A stretch of DNA of 64,000 nucleotides from WTGA01 sp965231865 (GCA_965231865.1 CBDDOJ010000001.1:310001-374000); one strand, 5' to 3'. Positions 17,589 through 26,611 are shown, numbered from the stretch's first letter. A program made the numbers and translations. The notes: generated from the letters alone by a model not told the origin.

Positions 17589-18584
17589 TTAATTTGCCGC
17601 TTCAGCGGCCTGGATCACATCGGCACCGATATCCTCGGCAAACCGGTCCCAGACCGGTTTCAAGGCGTTCACCCACTCGTTGCGCTGCGCCTCATCCAGG
17701 GTTCGGATTTCGCTGCCTGCCTCGATAATCTTCCGCCGGTTTTCCTGGTTGATCGCATAGGCTTCCCGGTTTCTTTTTTCCGTTACCTCCCCAAGAATTT
17801 TCGCAAGCGGGTCGCGCACATCCGCCGGCAGTGCTTCCCACCATTCGTCGGAAGTCACCACCAGATAATCGATAATGCCATGATTCGTTTCCGTTACGCC
17901 GTCCTGCACCTCGAAAAATTTCTTGCTGTAGATGTTCGACCAGGTGTTTTCCTGGCCATCAATCACCTTGGTCTGCAGGGCCCCGTAGACTTCCTTGAAC
18001 GCCATTTTCTGCGGGTTTGCCCCCAGTTCCTGAAACTGGGCAACCAGCACATCCGAGGTCTGCACTCGAAATTTCAGCCCCCTGGCTTCATCCGGATGAA
18101 TCAGGGGCCGATTTGCAGACATCTGTTTCATGCCGTTGTGCCAGAATGCCAACCCCTTCAGGCCCCGCCGGACCATGGAGTCCTTGAGCGCCTGGCCGGC
18201 TTCCGACTGCTGGAACCGGTCTACGGCGTCAATGTCCTTGAACAGAAAGGGCAAATCGAAAACCCGGAATTTCTTGGTGAATTTTTCGAATTTTGACAGG
18301 GAGGGAGCTGCCAGATGAACATCCTGGTTCAACATGGCTTCGAGCACCTTGTTGTCATCAAACAAACTGGAGTTCGCAAAGACCTGCATGCAGGCCACCC
18401 CGTTCATTTCCTCGTTGACCCGCTGCTCCAGAAGCGATGCCGCAATTCCTTTCGGATGCCTGTCGGTGTTGGTGACGTGGCTGAACTTGATCACCAGTTC
18501 GCCCTCTTCACAACTCGCATGGGCAGAAGAAACCAGCAGCCATCCAGCCAGGAGTGCCAGGATGGGGAAATAATTTGTTTTCAT
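17589..18584 (-). CDS. dctP: TRAP transporter solute-binding protein DctP
   Basis: A 331-residue periplasmic binding protein of the DctP family. A signal peptide (residues 1-23, ILALLAGWLLVSSAHA then the cleavage region) precedes the mature domain. LVIKFSHVTNTDRHPKG (about 29-45), the fold-defining GLKFRVQTSDVLVAQFQELGA (split here: GLKFRVQTSD and QFQELGANP, about 169-190) and VIDGQENTWSNI (about 206-217) are typical. The conserved Arg of GLKFRV usually binds a substrate carboxylate. First gene of the TRAP operon. Confidence 0.93.
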   Translation of the reverse strand: MKTNYFPILALLAGWLLVSSAHASCEEGELVIKFSHVTNTDRHPKGIAASLLEQRVNEEMNGVACMQVFANSSLFDDNKVLEAMLNQDVHLAAPSLSKFEKFTKKFRVFDLPFLFKDIDAVDRFQQSEAGQALKDSMVRRGLKGLAFWHNGMKQMSANRPLIHPDEARGLKFRVQTSDVLVAQFQELGANPQKMAFKEVYGALQTKVIDGQENTWSNIYSKKFFEVQDGVTETNHGIIDYLVVTSDEWWEALPADVRDPLAKILGEVTEKRNREAYAINQENRRKIIEAGSEIRTLDEAQRNEWVNALKPVWDRFAEDIGADVIQAAEAAN

Positions 18585-18901
18585 GGTGGAATCATACTCC
18601 AGACAGTTCGGGAATTCGCGCTCGATATGGGTAAAATGGGTTCGTCAGGCCGTTGCCAAAATATCCGGAAGCAATCCTATGATAGAAAAATGCCTCTTCC
18701 TAATGCAAGAACCCGGTTGGCATCCGCCTGACCCGCTTCCCGGCAGGTCGATAACACGGATAAACGGGCCAAAGGGGTCAACGATATGGAGATGGTCTGC
18801 ACCAATCTCAACAACGGAAACCTGAAGGCATCGGGTATCGGTTGCAAAAGGGATATCCCTTTATTTGAACCCATTCCAGAATCGCAAGGGTGCCCGGCAC
18901 C
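18585..18901. other. Gap between dctP and the Crp/Fnr gene
   Basis: This 317-base stretch must contain the dctP promoter (minus strand). No convincing -35/-10 pair, Fnr/Dnr-type TTGAT-N4-ATCAA box, terminator hairpin or small gene was found. Confidence 0.5.
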
Positions 18902-19573
18902 TTACCCGAAACTTTTCAACCGTGCCCGGTCGTGAATCGTGATCCATTTCCCGGAGATGGAGATGGTTTCCTCTTCGATCAGTTCCCTGAAAATCCGGGA
19001 CAGGGTTTCAGGGGTAATGGAAAGCCGGGAGGCAATGACTTTTTTCTTGAGAGTGAGCTTGATCGGGTTCTGGTCCCTGCGGTCCAGAAGCTCATCCAGG
19101 TAATGGATAACGCGAAATCGTCCGTTTTCAAGGGAAAGCCGTTCAATTTCGTTGAGCATCCTGCGTAATCGGATACTCAGGTCCCCCAACAGGGCAAAAC
19201 ACAATTCATGGGATTGGGAAAGGAGTTCGAGATAGGTCCGAACGGTAAATCGATACAATACGCTGTCGTTGATCGCCTCGGCACTGATCGGATAGTTCGG
19301 TTGTTCCATAAACATGACGGCTTCGGCGAACGTGTGGTGTTTGCTGGCGATTTCGATAATCTTTTCATTTCCACCTTCAGATGTGCGAAACAATTTGATA
19401 TCCCCTTCAACAACCAGGTAAAAATAATCCGCTTTGTCACCCTGATGGAATAGTATCTTCCCTTCACTCAGATGAATTTCCCTGGTTGAAGACACAACCC
19501 GGTCCAGTTGTTCTTCATTCAGCGGGTTGAACAGATGTGAGCCTAACAATACTGATTGATTGATATTCTGCAT
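18902..19573 (-). CDS. Crp/Fnr-family transcription regulator (Dnr-like)
   Basis: A 223-residue regulator with a cyclic-nucleotide-binding fold (about residues 15-125: GKILFHQGDKADYFYLVVEG) and a C-terminal Crp winged helix (about 150-218: VIASRLSITPETLSRIFREL as recognition helix). It lacks the Cys cluster needed for an Fnr-type iron-sulfur oxygen sensor, so it resembles Dnr/NnrR or another heme- or ligand-sensing branch. The ETLSRIFREL recognition helix differs only modestly from the E-xxS-R of Fnr, so an Fnr-like site is possible. It lies between the TRAP operon and the pst region, and nothing shows which it controls. Confidence 0.85.
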   Translation of the reverse strand: MQNINQSVLLGSHLFNPLNEEQLDRVVSSTREIHLSEGKILFHQGDKADYFYLVVEGDIKLFRTSEGGNEKIIEIASKHHTFAEAVMFMEQPNYPISAEAINDSVLYRFTVRTYLELLSQSHELCFALLGDLSIRLRRMLNEIERLSLENGRFRVIHYLDELLDRRDQNPIKLTLKKKVIASRLSITPETLSRIFRELIEEETISISGKWITIHDRARLKSFG

Positions 19574-19680
19574 GCCGGATAATCAGGAAAAATGTTCGAA
19601 AGGATACGGTAACCGATTATCCGCGGTAAAACCACGGTTCTGTTCCAGGCCCTGCGATCATAAGGCGTTAACCAGGAGAA

Positions 19681-20578
19681 CCGTCTGGATGGCCGGGCTG
19701 ACCGCCCATGCGGCTGATCGTCAGGTTATTCAAAACAAGGGATCGGACACCCTGGTGAATGTGGCACAGGGATGGGCCGAAGCCTATGTGACAGTCGATG
19801 ACAAAGTGGCCATTGCCGTCTCCGGCGGCGGTTCGGGAACCGGCATTGCCGCCATGATCAACGGCACGGTGGACATCGCCAATTCCAGTCGAAAGATGAA
19901 AGAGAAAGAGATCAAAAGTGCGCAGGAAAAAGGAGTGAACCCGGTGGAGCATATTGTTGGATATGACGCGCTGGCGGTTTTTCTGCACCAGGACAATCCT
20001 GCGGATGTCCTGTCGATCTCCCAGTTACGGAACATTTTCGGGCGCGGCGGAGAATACGAAAAGTGGTCCGATCTGGGTCTTGAGGTTCCGGGTTGTCCAC
20101 AGGATGAAATTGTAGTGGTCAGCCGGCAGAACAATTCGGGAACCTACGCTTATTTCAAAAAAGCCGTGCTGGGCAAAAAAGGGAAGTACCGTCAGGGTAC
20201 GCTGGATATGCATGGCTCCAAGGATGTTGTGGACCTGGTCGAAAAAACGCCTTGTGCCATTGGCTACAGCGGCCTTGCCTATGCAACCAGCCATATCAAG
20301 ATGGCGTGTATCATGCTGGAAGAAGGCGAATCGTGTGTCAGCCCCAGCGTACAGACCGCAAGCGATCAAAGCTACCCCATTGCCAGGCCCCTGTTCATGT
20401 ACTCCAATGGAGAACCCGAAGGTATCATCAAGACCTATCTTGACTGGGTTTTGAGTGATCAAGGTCAATGTATATTGTCGAAAAAAGGCTACGCTCCCGT
20501 GAAAGAGGCCAGTTGCTAGCCCGAAGCGGTTGTGCAACCTTGTTGTCCTGGATTCGGCAATCCATCGATTTAGACACG
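19681..20578. repeat. Perfect ~898-bp direct repeat, copy 1 (pstS)
   Basis: From 19681 to 20578 I read the same bases as in 20827-21724, offset exactly 1146, with no mismatch noticed. The copied unit runs from codon 15 of pstS to 59 bases beyond its stop. The flanks differ immediately outside. Either a recent tandem duplication with loss of the 5' end, or an assembly artefact. Confidence 0.9.
19689..20519 (+). pseudogene. pstS: pstS copy 1, missing start and signal peptide
   Basis: The coding part is identical to the intact pstS at 20787-21665, but the first 14 codons (start and most of the signal peptide) are replaced by unrelated sequence. An open frame reaches back to 19560 across non-homologous sequence. 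The best start is the ATG at 19689 (MAGLTAHAADRQ), which has AGGAGAA at 19672-19678 about 10 bases upstream, so translation is conceivable. Without a proper signal peptide the product would probably stay in the cytoplasm and could not feed the transporter. I call it a probable pseudogene. All mature-protein residues, including the phosphate-binding region, are unchanged, which implies a very recent event. Confidence 0.7.
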
Positions 20579-20786
20579 GTTCCCCCGGGAAGATTCTCGA
20601 TAGCATCCTCTCCCCCTCGAAGGAGTGGAAACAAGGGAGCACCCGGAGCACAGAACCCCAAAAACGTGATTGAAAATGATGCTAAAAAATAAAATATTTT
20701 TCGGTTTTGGAGCACAGATTATTGGTATAATTCTGGTCTGGAATTATTCTTTTCCACAATCCATCGTACATCTATTAGAGGGAAAA

Positions 20787-21665
20787 ATGAAAAGCAAGTT
20801 TATCTTTGCGGTAATCGCTACGGCCTCCGTCTGGATGGCCGGGCTGACCGCCCATGCGGCTGATCGTCAGGTTATTCAAAACAAGGGATCGGACACCCTG
20901 GTGAATGTGGCACAGGGATGGGCCGAAGCCTATGTGACAGTCGATGACAAAGTGGCCATTGCCGTCTCCGGCGGCGGTTCGGGAACCGGCATTGCCGCCA
21001 TGATCAACGGCACGGTGGACATCGCCAATTCCAGTCGAAAGATGAAAGAGAAAGAGATCAAAAGTGCGCAGGAAAAAGGAGTGAACCCGGTGGAGCATAT
21101 TGTTGGATATGACGCGCTGGCGGTTTTTCTGCACCAGGACAATCCTGCGGATGTCCTGTCGATCTCCCAGTTACGGAACATTTTCGGGCGCGGCGGAGAA
21201 TACGAAAAGTGGTCCGATCTGGGTCTTGAGGTTCCGGGTTGTCCACAGGATGAAATTGTAGTGGTCAGCCGGCAGAACAATTCGGGAACCTACGCTTATT
21301 TCAAAAAAGCCGTGCTGGGCAAAAAAGGGAAGTACCGTCAGGGTACGCTGGATATGCATGGCTCCAAGGATGTTGTGGACCTGGTCGAAAAAACGCCTTG
21401 TGCCATTGGCTACAGCGGCCTTGCCTATGCAACCAGCCATATCAAGATGGCGTGTATCATGCTGGAAGAAGGCGAATCGTGTGTCAGCCCCAGCGTACAG
21501 ACCGCAAGCGATCAAAGCTACCCCATTGCCAGGCCCCTGTTCATGTACTCCAATGGAGAACCCGAAGGTATCATCAAGACCTATCTTGACTGGGTTTTGA
21601 GTGATCAAGGTCAATGTATATTGTCGAAAAAAGGCTACGCTCCCGTGAAAGAGGCCAGTTGCTAG
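20787..21665 (+). CDS. pstS: Phosphate ABC transporter substrate-binding protein
   Basis: A 292-residue periplasmic phosphate-binding protein. The ATG at 20787 follows AGAGGGAAAA and begins a signal peptide (MKSKFIFAVIATASVWMAG to about residue 23, cut after THAHA-like TAHA). The mature protein has the PstS motifs IQNKGSDTLVNVAQGWAE (start), AVSGGGSGTGIAAMINGTVD (about 57-76, phosphate-binding Ser/Gly loop), IANSSRKM and VSRQNNSGTYAYFKK (about 165-179). It heads the order pstS, phoU, pstC, pstA, pstB, pstB. A TATAAT at 20726-20731 is a possible -10 box without a clear -35. No canonical PhoB box was found in the 20579-20786 leader. Confidence 0.93.
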   Translation: MKSKFIFAVIATASVWMAGLTAHAADRQVIQNKGSDTLVNVAQGWAEAYVTVDDKVAIAVSGGGSGTGIAAMINGTVDIANSSRKMKEKEIKSAQEKGVNPVEHIVGYDALAVFLHQDNPADVLSISQLRNIFGRGGEYEKWSDLGLEVPGCPQDEIVVVSRQNNSGTYAYFKKAVLGKKGKYRQGTLDMHGSKDVVDLVEKTPCAIGYSGLAYATSHIKMACIMLEEGESCVSPSVQTASDQSYPIARPLFMYSNGEPEGIIKTYLDWVLSDQGQCILSKKGYAPVKEASC

Positions 21666-21724
21666 CCCGAAGCGGTTGTGCAACCTTGTTGTCCTGGATT
21701 CGGCAATCCATCGATTTAGACACG
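20827..21724. repeat. Perfect ~898-bp direct repeat, copy 2 (intact pstS)
   Basis: Partner of 19681-20578. This copy contains the intact pstS except its first 14 codons, and the start of the gap to phoU. Homologous recombination between the two copies would delete 1146 bases and leave one functional pstS. Confidence 0.9.
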
Positions 21725-21794
21725 ACCGGTATTCGTTCGTGCCGACATCCCGTAATCGATTTTTATCATTCACACAAAGACCGGAGACTGTGAA

Positions 21795-22877
21795 ATGCCG
21801 CTATTAGAGAAACGCCTGGAAAATGACCTGCTGCTGATACGCAAACGGATTGAAGATCAGGCTGTCAAAGTGGCAGCAGCGGTGAAAGGTGCCGTGCACG
21901 CCCTGCAAACCGGCGACAGTGATCTGGCCTATTCAACCATCCTCAATGATTACCCCATCAATCGAACCATGCGAGAGATTGATCGGCTGTGTCACCGCTT
22001 TATTGCCATTCATCTGCCAAGCGGGACCCATCTGCGGCTTCTTTCCGCAGTGATACGGGTTAACATTGAACTGGAGCGTATCGGAGATTATGCGGTCACC
22101 ATCGCAAGGGAGGGGGTGCAGCTTTCATCCCCGCCCGCTGATGATGCCATGGCCCGGGAACTGGACAGGATGGCGAACGAGACGCTGTTAATGCTGGATC
22201 AGGCGACCCGGGCATTCAATGAATTGAATGCGGAACTGGCTCACAGCACAAAGATAATGTCCGGTGCCATGGAATACAATCTGGATATCGTCTACCAGGA
22301 GATCGCCGATACCAGTCAAACCAGGAATTTCAAGGATACACTGGCTCTTTTTGCTGTCTTCAGCCAGTTAAAGCGGGTTGCGGACCAGGCGAAAAACCTG
22401 TGTGAAGAAACCATATTTGCCGCCACCGGAGAGCAGAAGGAACCCAAGGTTTTCGATATCCTGTTTATCGACGAAGACAACAGCTTCTTCAGTCCGTTGG
22501 CCGAGGCCATTGCCCGCAAGCAGTACCCGAATACCGGGCGCTACCGCAGTGCGGGACGGACGGCCGCAGAGAACCTGAACCCCGGACTCCTCGAGTTTTC
22601 CTCAAGCCGGGGGATAAGCATGGAGGATAAGCACCCGGTGGCCTTGAATGATCTGACTCCCCATGAAATTTCGGACCAGCATGTCATCGTCTGTCTTCAG
22701 GGTGATGTGAGTGCTTATCTGACCGATATTCCTTTTCATACTTCCGTTTTACACTGGGAAGTCGGGGACATGGCCGTACCCGGAGAGCACGATTCGGATG
22801 ACATGGCAGAGGTGTACCGGACACTGGCACCACAGGTCAAAGACCTGATGGACCTGTTGAGCGGCGAAGAGACCTGA
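21795..22877 (+). CDS. phoU: PhoU fused to phosphatase-like (LMW-PTP/ArsC) domain
   Basis: Residues 1-215 form a two-repeat PhoU domain (RKRIEDQAVKVAAAVKGAVH; then NIELERIGDYAVTIAREG at about 92-109 and QLKRVADQAKNLCEET at about 192-207, each with the metal-coordinating E/D-xxxD pattern). PhoU links Pst transport to PhoR signalling. Residues about 221-355 match the low-molecular-weight phosphatase / arsenate reductase fold: ILFIDEDNSFFSPLAEAIA aligns with the C-x5-R loop of that family, followed by YRSAGRTAAENLNPG and SMEDKHPVALNDL. The catalytic Cys and Arg of the loop are replaced (Asp and Phe), so no catalysis is expected; a phosphate-sensing or binding role is my inference. PhoU proteins are normally about 220-240 residues, so the extension is real. 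Phou precedes pstC by 3 bases. Confidence 0.85.
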   Translation: MPLLEKRLENDLLLIRKRIEDQAVKVAAAVKGAVHALQTGDSDLAYSTILNDYPINRTMREIDRLCHRFIAIHLPSGTHLRLLSAVIRVNIELERIGDYAVTIAREGVQLSSPPADDAMARELDRMANETLLMLDQATRAFNELNAELAHSTKIMSGAMEYNLDIVYQEIADTSQTRNFKDTLALFAVFSQLKRVADQAKNLCEETIFAATGEQKEPKVFDILFIDEDNSFFSPLAEAIARKQYPNTGRYRSAGRTAAENLNPGLLEFSSSRGISMEDKHPVALNDLTPHEISDQHVIVCLQGDVSAYLTDIPFHTSVLHWEVGDMAVPGEHDSDDMAEVYRTLAPQVKDLMDLLSGEET

Positions 22878-22880
22878 AAC

Positions 22881-23810
22881 GTGGAACGAGCTTCTCCAAC
22901 ACCCTCGAGCGCCGCTGAATTTGACCGGCGCAACCTGGACTGGTACATCGACAAACTCGTCCAGGCACTGGTTTTCATCGGTGGCATCTCCGCCATCGTA
23001 TTCATCATCGGTATCTTCGCATTCGTGACCCTTGAGGGAGCGGGATTCCTGTTCGATGATTTCGATTTCAAGGAGTTTTTCCTGTCTCCTTTTTGGGAAC
23101 CCAGCGATGAGGATGCCCCGGAATATGGAATACTGGCTTTGGTGGCAGGCACTGCGAGTGTAACGGGGCTGGCCATGATTGTGGCCATTCCCTTCTCACT
23201 GGGGGCGGCCATCTTTATTGGGGAATTTGCAACGGGGCGCACCCGGGAATTTCTCAAGGTACTCGTAGAGCTGCTGGCCGCGATTCCATCGGTGGTATGG
23301 GGTTTCATCGGACTGACCATCATGAATCCCCTGATCATTGACGTGTTTAATGTCCCGGTGGGTCTGAATGTGCTGAATGCCGGTATTATTCTGGGACTCA
23401 TGGCGGCCCCCATCATGACCTCCATCGCAGAAGATGCGCTCAAGGCGGTCCCGGACCGCTACCGTGAAGCGGCTGAGGCACTGGGGGCAACGCAATGGGA
23501 AGTCATTTTCAAAACAGTCCTCCCAGCCGCCAAAAACGGCCTCCTCGGTGCCGTCCTTCTTGGGGTCGGGCGCGGTTTCGGGGAAACCATGGCCGTGCTG
23601 ATGGCCACGGGGCATTCCGTAAACATCCCCGACAGTTTATTTGACCCGGTCAGAGCACTGACCGCAACCATTGCTGCGGAACTCGGGGAAACCGCTGTCG
23701 GTTCGGACCACTACCAGGTTTTGTTTACCATTGGTATTTTCCTGTTTCTGGTGACCTTTGTGATCAACCTGACGGCCGACCTGATCGTCCGCGGAATCCG
23801 GGAACAGTGA
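22881..23810 (+). CDS. pstC: Phosphate ABC transporter permease PstC
   Basis: A 309-residue inner-membrane permease with six predicted helices, the first at about 29-51. The ABC-permease cytoplasmic EAA loop is EAAEALGATQWEVIFKTVLP (about 195-214). LAAIPSVVWGFIGL (about 132-145) and GVGRGFGETMAVLMATGHS (about 228-246) are PstC-type motifs; the Arg and Glu in GRGFGET are positions implicated in phosphate transport in E. coli PstC. The GTG at 22881 is the start, 3 bases after phoU. Confidence 0.93.
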   Translation: MERASPTPSSAAEFDRRNLDWYIDKLVQALVFIGGISAIVFIIGIFAFVTLEGAGFLFDDFDFKEFFLSPFWEPSDEDAPEYGILALVAGTASVTGLAMIVAIPFSLGAAIFIGEFATGRTREFLKVLVELLAAIPSVVWGFIGLTIMNPLIIDVFNVPVGLNVLNAGIILGLMAAPIMTSIAEDALKAVPDRYREAAEALGATQWEVIFKTVLPAAKNGLLGAVLLGVGRGFGETMAVLMATGHSVNIPDSLFDPVRALTATIAAELGETAVGSDHYQVLFTIGIFLFLVTFVINLTADLIVRGIREQ

Positions 23811-23852
23811 TGGCCTGATACTGCGGCCCCGGGACCATATCGGAAAATAGTC

Positions 23853-24722
23853 ATGTTTGAAGAAACAGAGTTAATAGCCAGAAACAAACGGGTTCAAGGG
23901 CTGTATCGCACCTTGTTGATGCTGGTCACGATCCTGCTGATTCTCCCTGTTCTGATCATTCTTGCCACCCTGATATACAAAGGCGGCAGCATCATTTCCA
24001 TGGAATTCCTGTTTACCGACCCGGTAGACGGCATGACGGCCGGCGGGATTTTCCCGGCACTGTTTGGGACCGTCTGGCTGGTCACCCTGGCCTTGCTCAT
24101 TTCGGTCCCCCTGGGAGTGGCAGCCGCTATCTATCTGAGCGAATACGCGGGAAATAACTGGTTTACCCGGCTGATCAACCTCGCGATCATCAATCTCGCC
24201 GGTGTACCGTCCATCGTCCATGCCTTGTTTGGCGTCGGCGCCTTTGTGATATTTTTCAAGTTTGGAACGAGTATTCTGGCCGCCAGCATGACACTGGCAA
24301 TCATGACGTTACCCGTGGTCATTGTGGCAACCAAGGAATCCCTCCAGTCCGTTCCCCATGCCTTCCGGGAGGCCTGCTGGAATATGGGAGCGACCCGGTG
24401 GCAGACCGTACGACGAATTGTTCTGCCCAATGCAGTGAGCGGCATTCTTACCGGGGTTATTCTGGAAGTTTCCCGCACCACGGGAGAAACCGCCCCAATC
24501 ATGTTTACCGGGGCCGCCTTTTTTCTCCCGTTTCTGCCCGAAAGCATTTATGACCAGACAATGGCGCTTTCCCTGCACCTGTTTGTTGTCGCGACCCAGG
24601 TTCCCGGCGTACCGGACGCCCTGCCGTACGGGGTTGCGCTGGTGCTGATCAGCATGGTATTGCTGATGAACAGCTTGTCCATCGCTTTTCGAATTTACCT
24701 GCGGGGCCAGAAAAAGTGGTGA
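23853..24722 (+). CDS. pstA: Phosphate ABC transporter permease PstA
   Basis: A 289-residue permease with six helices. PLGVAAAIYLSEYAG (about 86-100), NLAGVPSIVHALFGVGAFV (about 110-128) and the EAA loop REACWNMGATRWQTVRRIVL (about 170-189) are typical of PstA, as is LEVSRTTGETAPIMFTGAA (about 204-222). It pairs with PstC to form the channel. Its stop overlaps the GTG start of the first pstB. Confidence 0.93.
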   Translation: MFEETELIARNKRVQGLYRTLLMLVTILLILPVLIILATLIYKGGSIISMEFLFTDPVDGMTAGGIFPALFGTVWLVTLALLISVPLGVAAAIYLSEYAGNNWFTRLINLAIINLAGVPSIVHALFGVGAFVIFFKFGTSILAASMTLAIMTLPVVIVATKESLQSVPHAFREACWNMGATRWQTVRRIVLPNAVSGILTGVILEVSRTTGETAPIMFTGAAFFLPFLPESIYDQTMALSLHLFVVATQVPGVPDALPYGVALVLISMVLLMNSLSIAFRIYLRGQKKW

Positions 24723-25558
24723 ACACCGACCCCCAAACGGAACCGCAAAACGGGAACTCAAACCCCGCAGTCCCGAATCAAATGGAAGACAAAAAAGGAA
24801 CGAGGGTCAAAAAACTCGAAGTGCGCGACCTGTCCGTCAGTTACAGCGGCCAGACCGTGCTGAGCGAGGTCACCCTGGACATCTGGGAAAACGAAATATT
24901 CGGCATTATTGGGCCTGCAAACGCCGGAAAAACCAGTTTTCTGAAATGCATTAACCTGATGAACACCTTCACGGACAACATGGGGGTAGGTGGCCAGATA
25001 CGGTTCAACGGAATGGATATTCACCAGCTGAAAAATGTGTACGCCTTGCGTAGTCGGATAGGCGTGGTATTCCCGCTTCCGGTCGGCCTGCCGCTGACCA
25101 TCTACGAAAATGTGGCATTGTCTCCCCGGCTCAAGGGAATCACGGACAAAACGGAACTGAATATCATCGTCGAACGCTGCCTGACACGGGCCGCACTGTG
25201 GGATGAGGTCAAAGACCGGCTCAATTCTCTTGGCAGCCTGCTCTCCGGCGGGCAGCAACAAAGACTGACCATCGCCCGTGCCCTGTCACAGGACCCTGAC
25301 CTGTTGATGCTGGATGAATTTTCCATTGCTGTCGATCCGGTAACCACCATGCGGATCGAGGAGGTGCTGAAGGAACTGCGCTCGGAAATGACCATTATTC
25401 TAGTAACCAACCTGGTGCAGCAGGCCCGTCGGCTCGCGGACCGGACCGCTTTTTTCCTGAACGGAAAGTGCATCGAGATTGGTGAGACAGAATCCCTGTT
25501 TGAGGGAAATGTGGAGGATTCCAGAACCAGGGACTACATTGAAGGAAAATTTGGCTAG
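24716..25558 (+). CDS. pstB: PstB-type ATPase 1 lacking Q-loop Gln and H-loop His
   Basis: A 280-residue ABC ATPase of the PstB family, with an N-terminal extension of about 30 residues. Walker A is GPANAGKTS, where most PstB have GPSGCGKST. The ABC signature LLSGGQQQRL is intact and Walker B is LLMLDEF with the catalytic Glu. Two positions are lost: the Q-loop reads VVFPLPVGLP (Gln to Pro) and the H-loop reads LVTNLVQQA (His to Asn). The D-loop is IAVDP instead of SALDP. The neighbour pstB at 25596 shows the opposite pattern, so the two are best read as partners in one heterodimer. The end DYIEGKFG is PstB-like. The GTG at 24716 or 24719 overlaps the pstA stop. Confidence 0.88.
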   Translation: MVNTDPQTEPQNGNSNPAVPNQMEDKKGTRVKKLEVRDLSVSYSGQTVLSEVTLDIWENEIFGIIGPANAGKTSFLKCINLMNTFTDNMGVGGQIRFNGMDIHQLKNVYALRSRIGVVFPLPVGLPLTIYENVALSPRLKGITDKTELNIIVERCLTRAALWDEVKDRLNSLGSLLSGGQQQRLTIARALSQDPDLLMLDEFSIAVDPVTTMRIEEVLKELRSEMTIILVTNLVQQARRLADRTAFFLNGKCIEIGETESLFEGNVEDSRTRDYIEGKFG

Positions 25559-25595
25559 TGATCATTGGCTCAATGACCAACCCGGGAGAAGAAAT

Positions 25596-26417
25596 GTGAG
25601 GCCGTCAACCGCCCATCACCATGATTCCAGCGACCATCCTGTCATGGAACAGGATAATTACGCGATCTGTACACAGAACCTGAACCTCTGGTATGGGTCC
25701 TTCCAGGCCCTTTTCGATGTCAATATCAATATCAAGGAGGGCCTGATCACATCCATGATTGGCCCTTCCGGCTGTGGGAAATCCACGTACCTGAGAAGCG
25801 TCAACCGGATCAACGAACGGTTGGGATATGTACGGATCGATGGAAGCATCCATGTGTTCGGCCACAATATCTACGATCCCGCCGTGGAACTGGTCCAGGT
25901 CCGGAAAAATATCGGCATGGTCTTTCAACGGCCCAATCCACTGCCCATTTCTATTCGGGACAACGTCCTGTTCGGACACAGAATTCACAACAAGGGACAG
26001 AAATTCAGCAAACTGGAAATGGAGGAAATCCTTGAGGATGCCCTGCGTCAGGTGTTGTTGTGGGATAAAGTCAAGGACAATCTGGACAAAAAGGCCACTG
26101 AACTCTCCCTGGAAGAACAACAAAAGCTTTGTATCGCACGCCTGTTGCCGGTTCGTCCGAAGATCCTGTTGATGGACGAACCCTGCTCGGCGCTGGACCC
26201 GAAGGGTACGGCTGCCGTTGAGGAGTTGCTCTGGGACTTGCACGGCGAATATACGGTTCTCATTGTCACCCACAATATGTCCCAGGCCCGACGCGCCAGC
26301 GAAGAGTGTATATTCATGTTACACGGTAAAGTCATGGAACATAATGCGACGGAAGATTTGTTTGTGACCCCCGCAATGAAAGAAACCGCAGACTATATTG
26401 AGGGTCGCTACGGGTAA
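25596..26417 (+). CDS. pstB: PstB-type ATPase 2 with degenerate ABC signature
   Basis: A PstB-family ATPase with canonical Walker A (IGPSGCGKST), Q-loop (GMVFQRPNPLP), Walker B (ILLMDEPCSALDP) and H-loop (IVTHNMSQA), ending DYIEGRYG. The ABC signature, LSGGQQQR in PstB proteins, is LSLEEQQK here, so both signature glycines and the final Arg are gone. It complements the defects in the preceding ATPase. The longest frame reaches back to 25479 inside that gene; GTG at 25596, preceded by GGGAGAAGAA, is the likely start (273 residues), 37 bases after the previous stop. Last gene of the pst operon. Confidence 0.88.
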   Translation: MRPSTAHHHDSSDHPVMEQDNYAICTQNLNLWYGSFQALFDVNINIKEGLITSMIGPSGCGKSTYLRSVNRINERLGYVRIDGSIHVFGHNIYDPAVELVQVRKNIGMVFQRPNPLPISIRDNVLFGHRIHNKGQKFSKLEMEEILEDALRQVLLWDKVKDNLDKKATELSLEEQQKLCIARLLPVRPKILLMDEPCSALDPKGTAAVEELLWDLHGEYTVLIVTHNMSQARRASEECIFMLHGKVMEHNATEDLFVTPAMKETADYIEGRYG

Positions 26418-26611
26418 ACCGCGGGACCGGGAAGAATCCTCGATTCTGGTCCGTCCCGTCGAGTTGAACCCGGAAGAATCCACGCTGGGTTCTCTCTCAT
26501 TTTTCCTGGTTTCGGATTCAATTGAATGCGGCATTGGTAAGAACCGAACCATTCGATTTTGATCCCGAATCAAGCTACTCGGTGAAAACTCATCCCAGCT
26601 CTAAAATAAAC

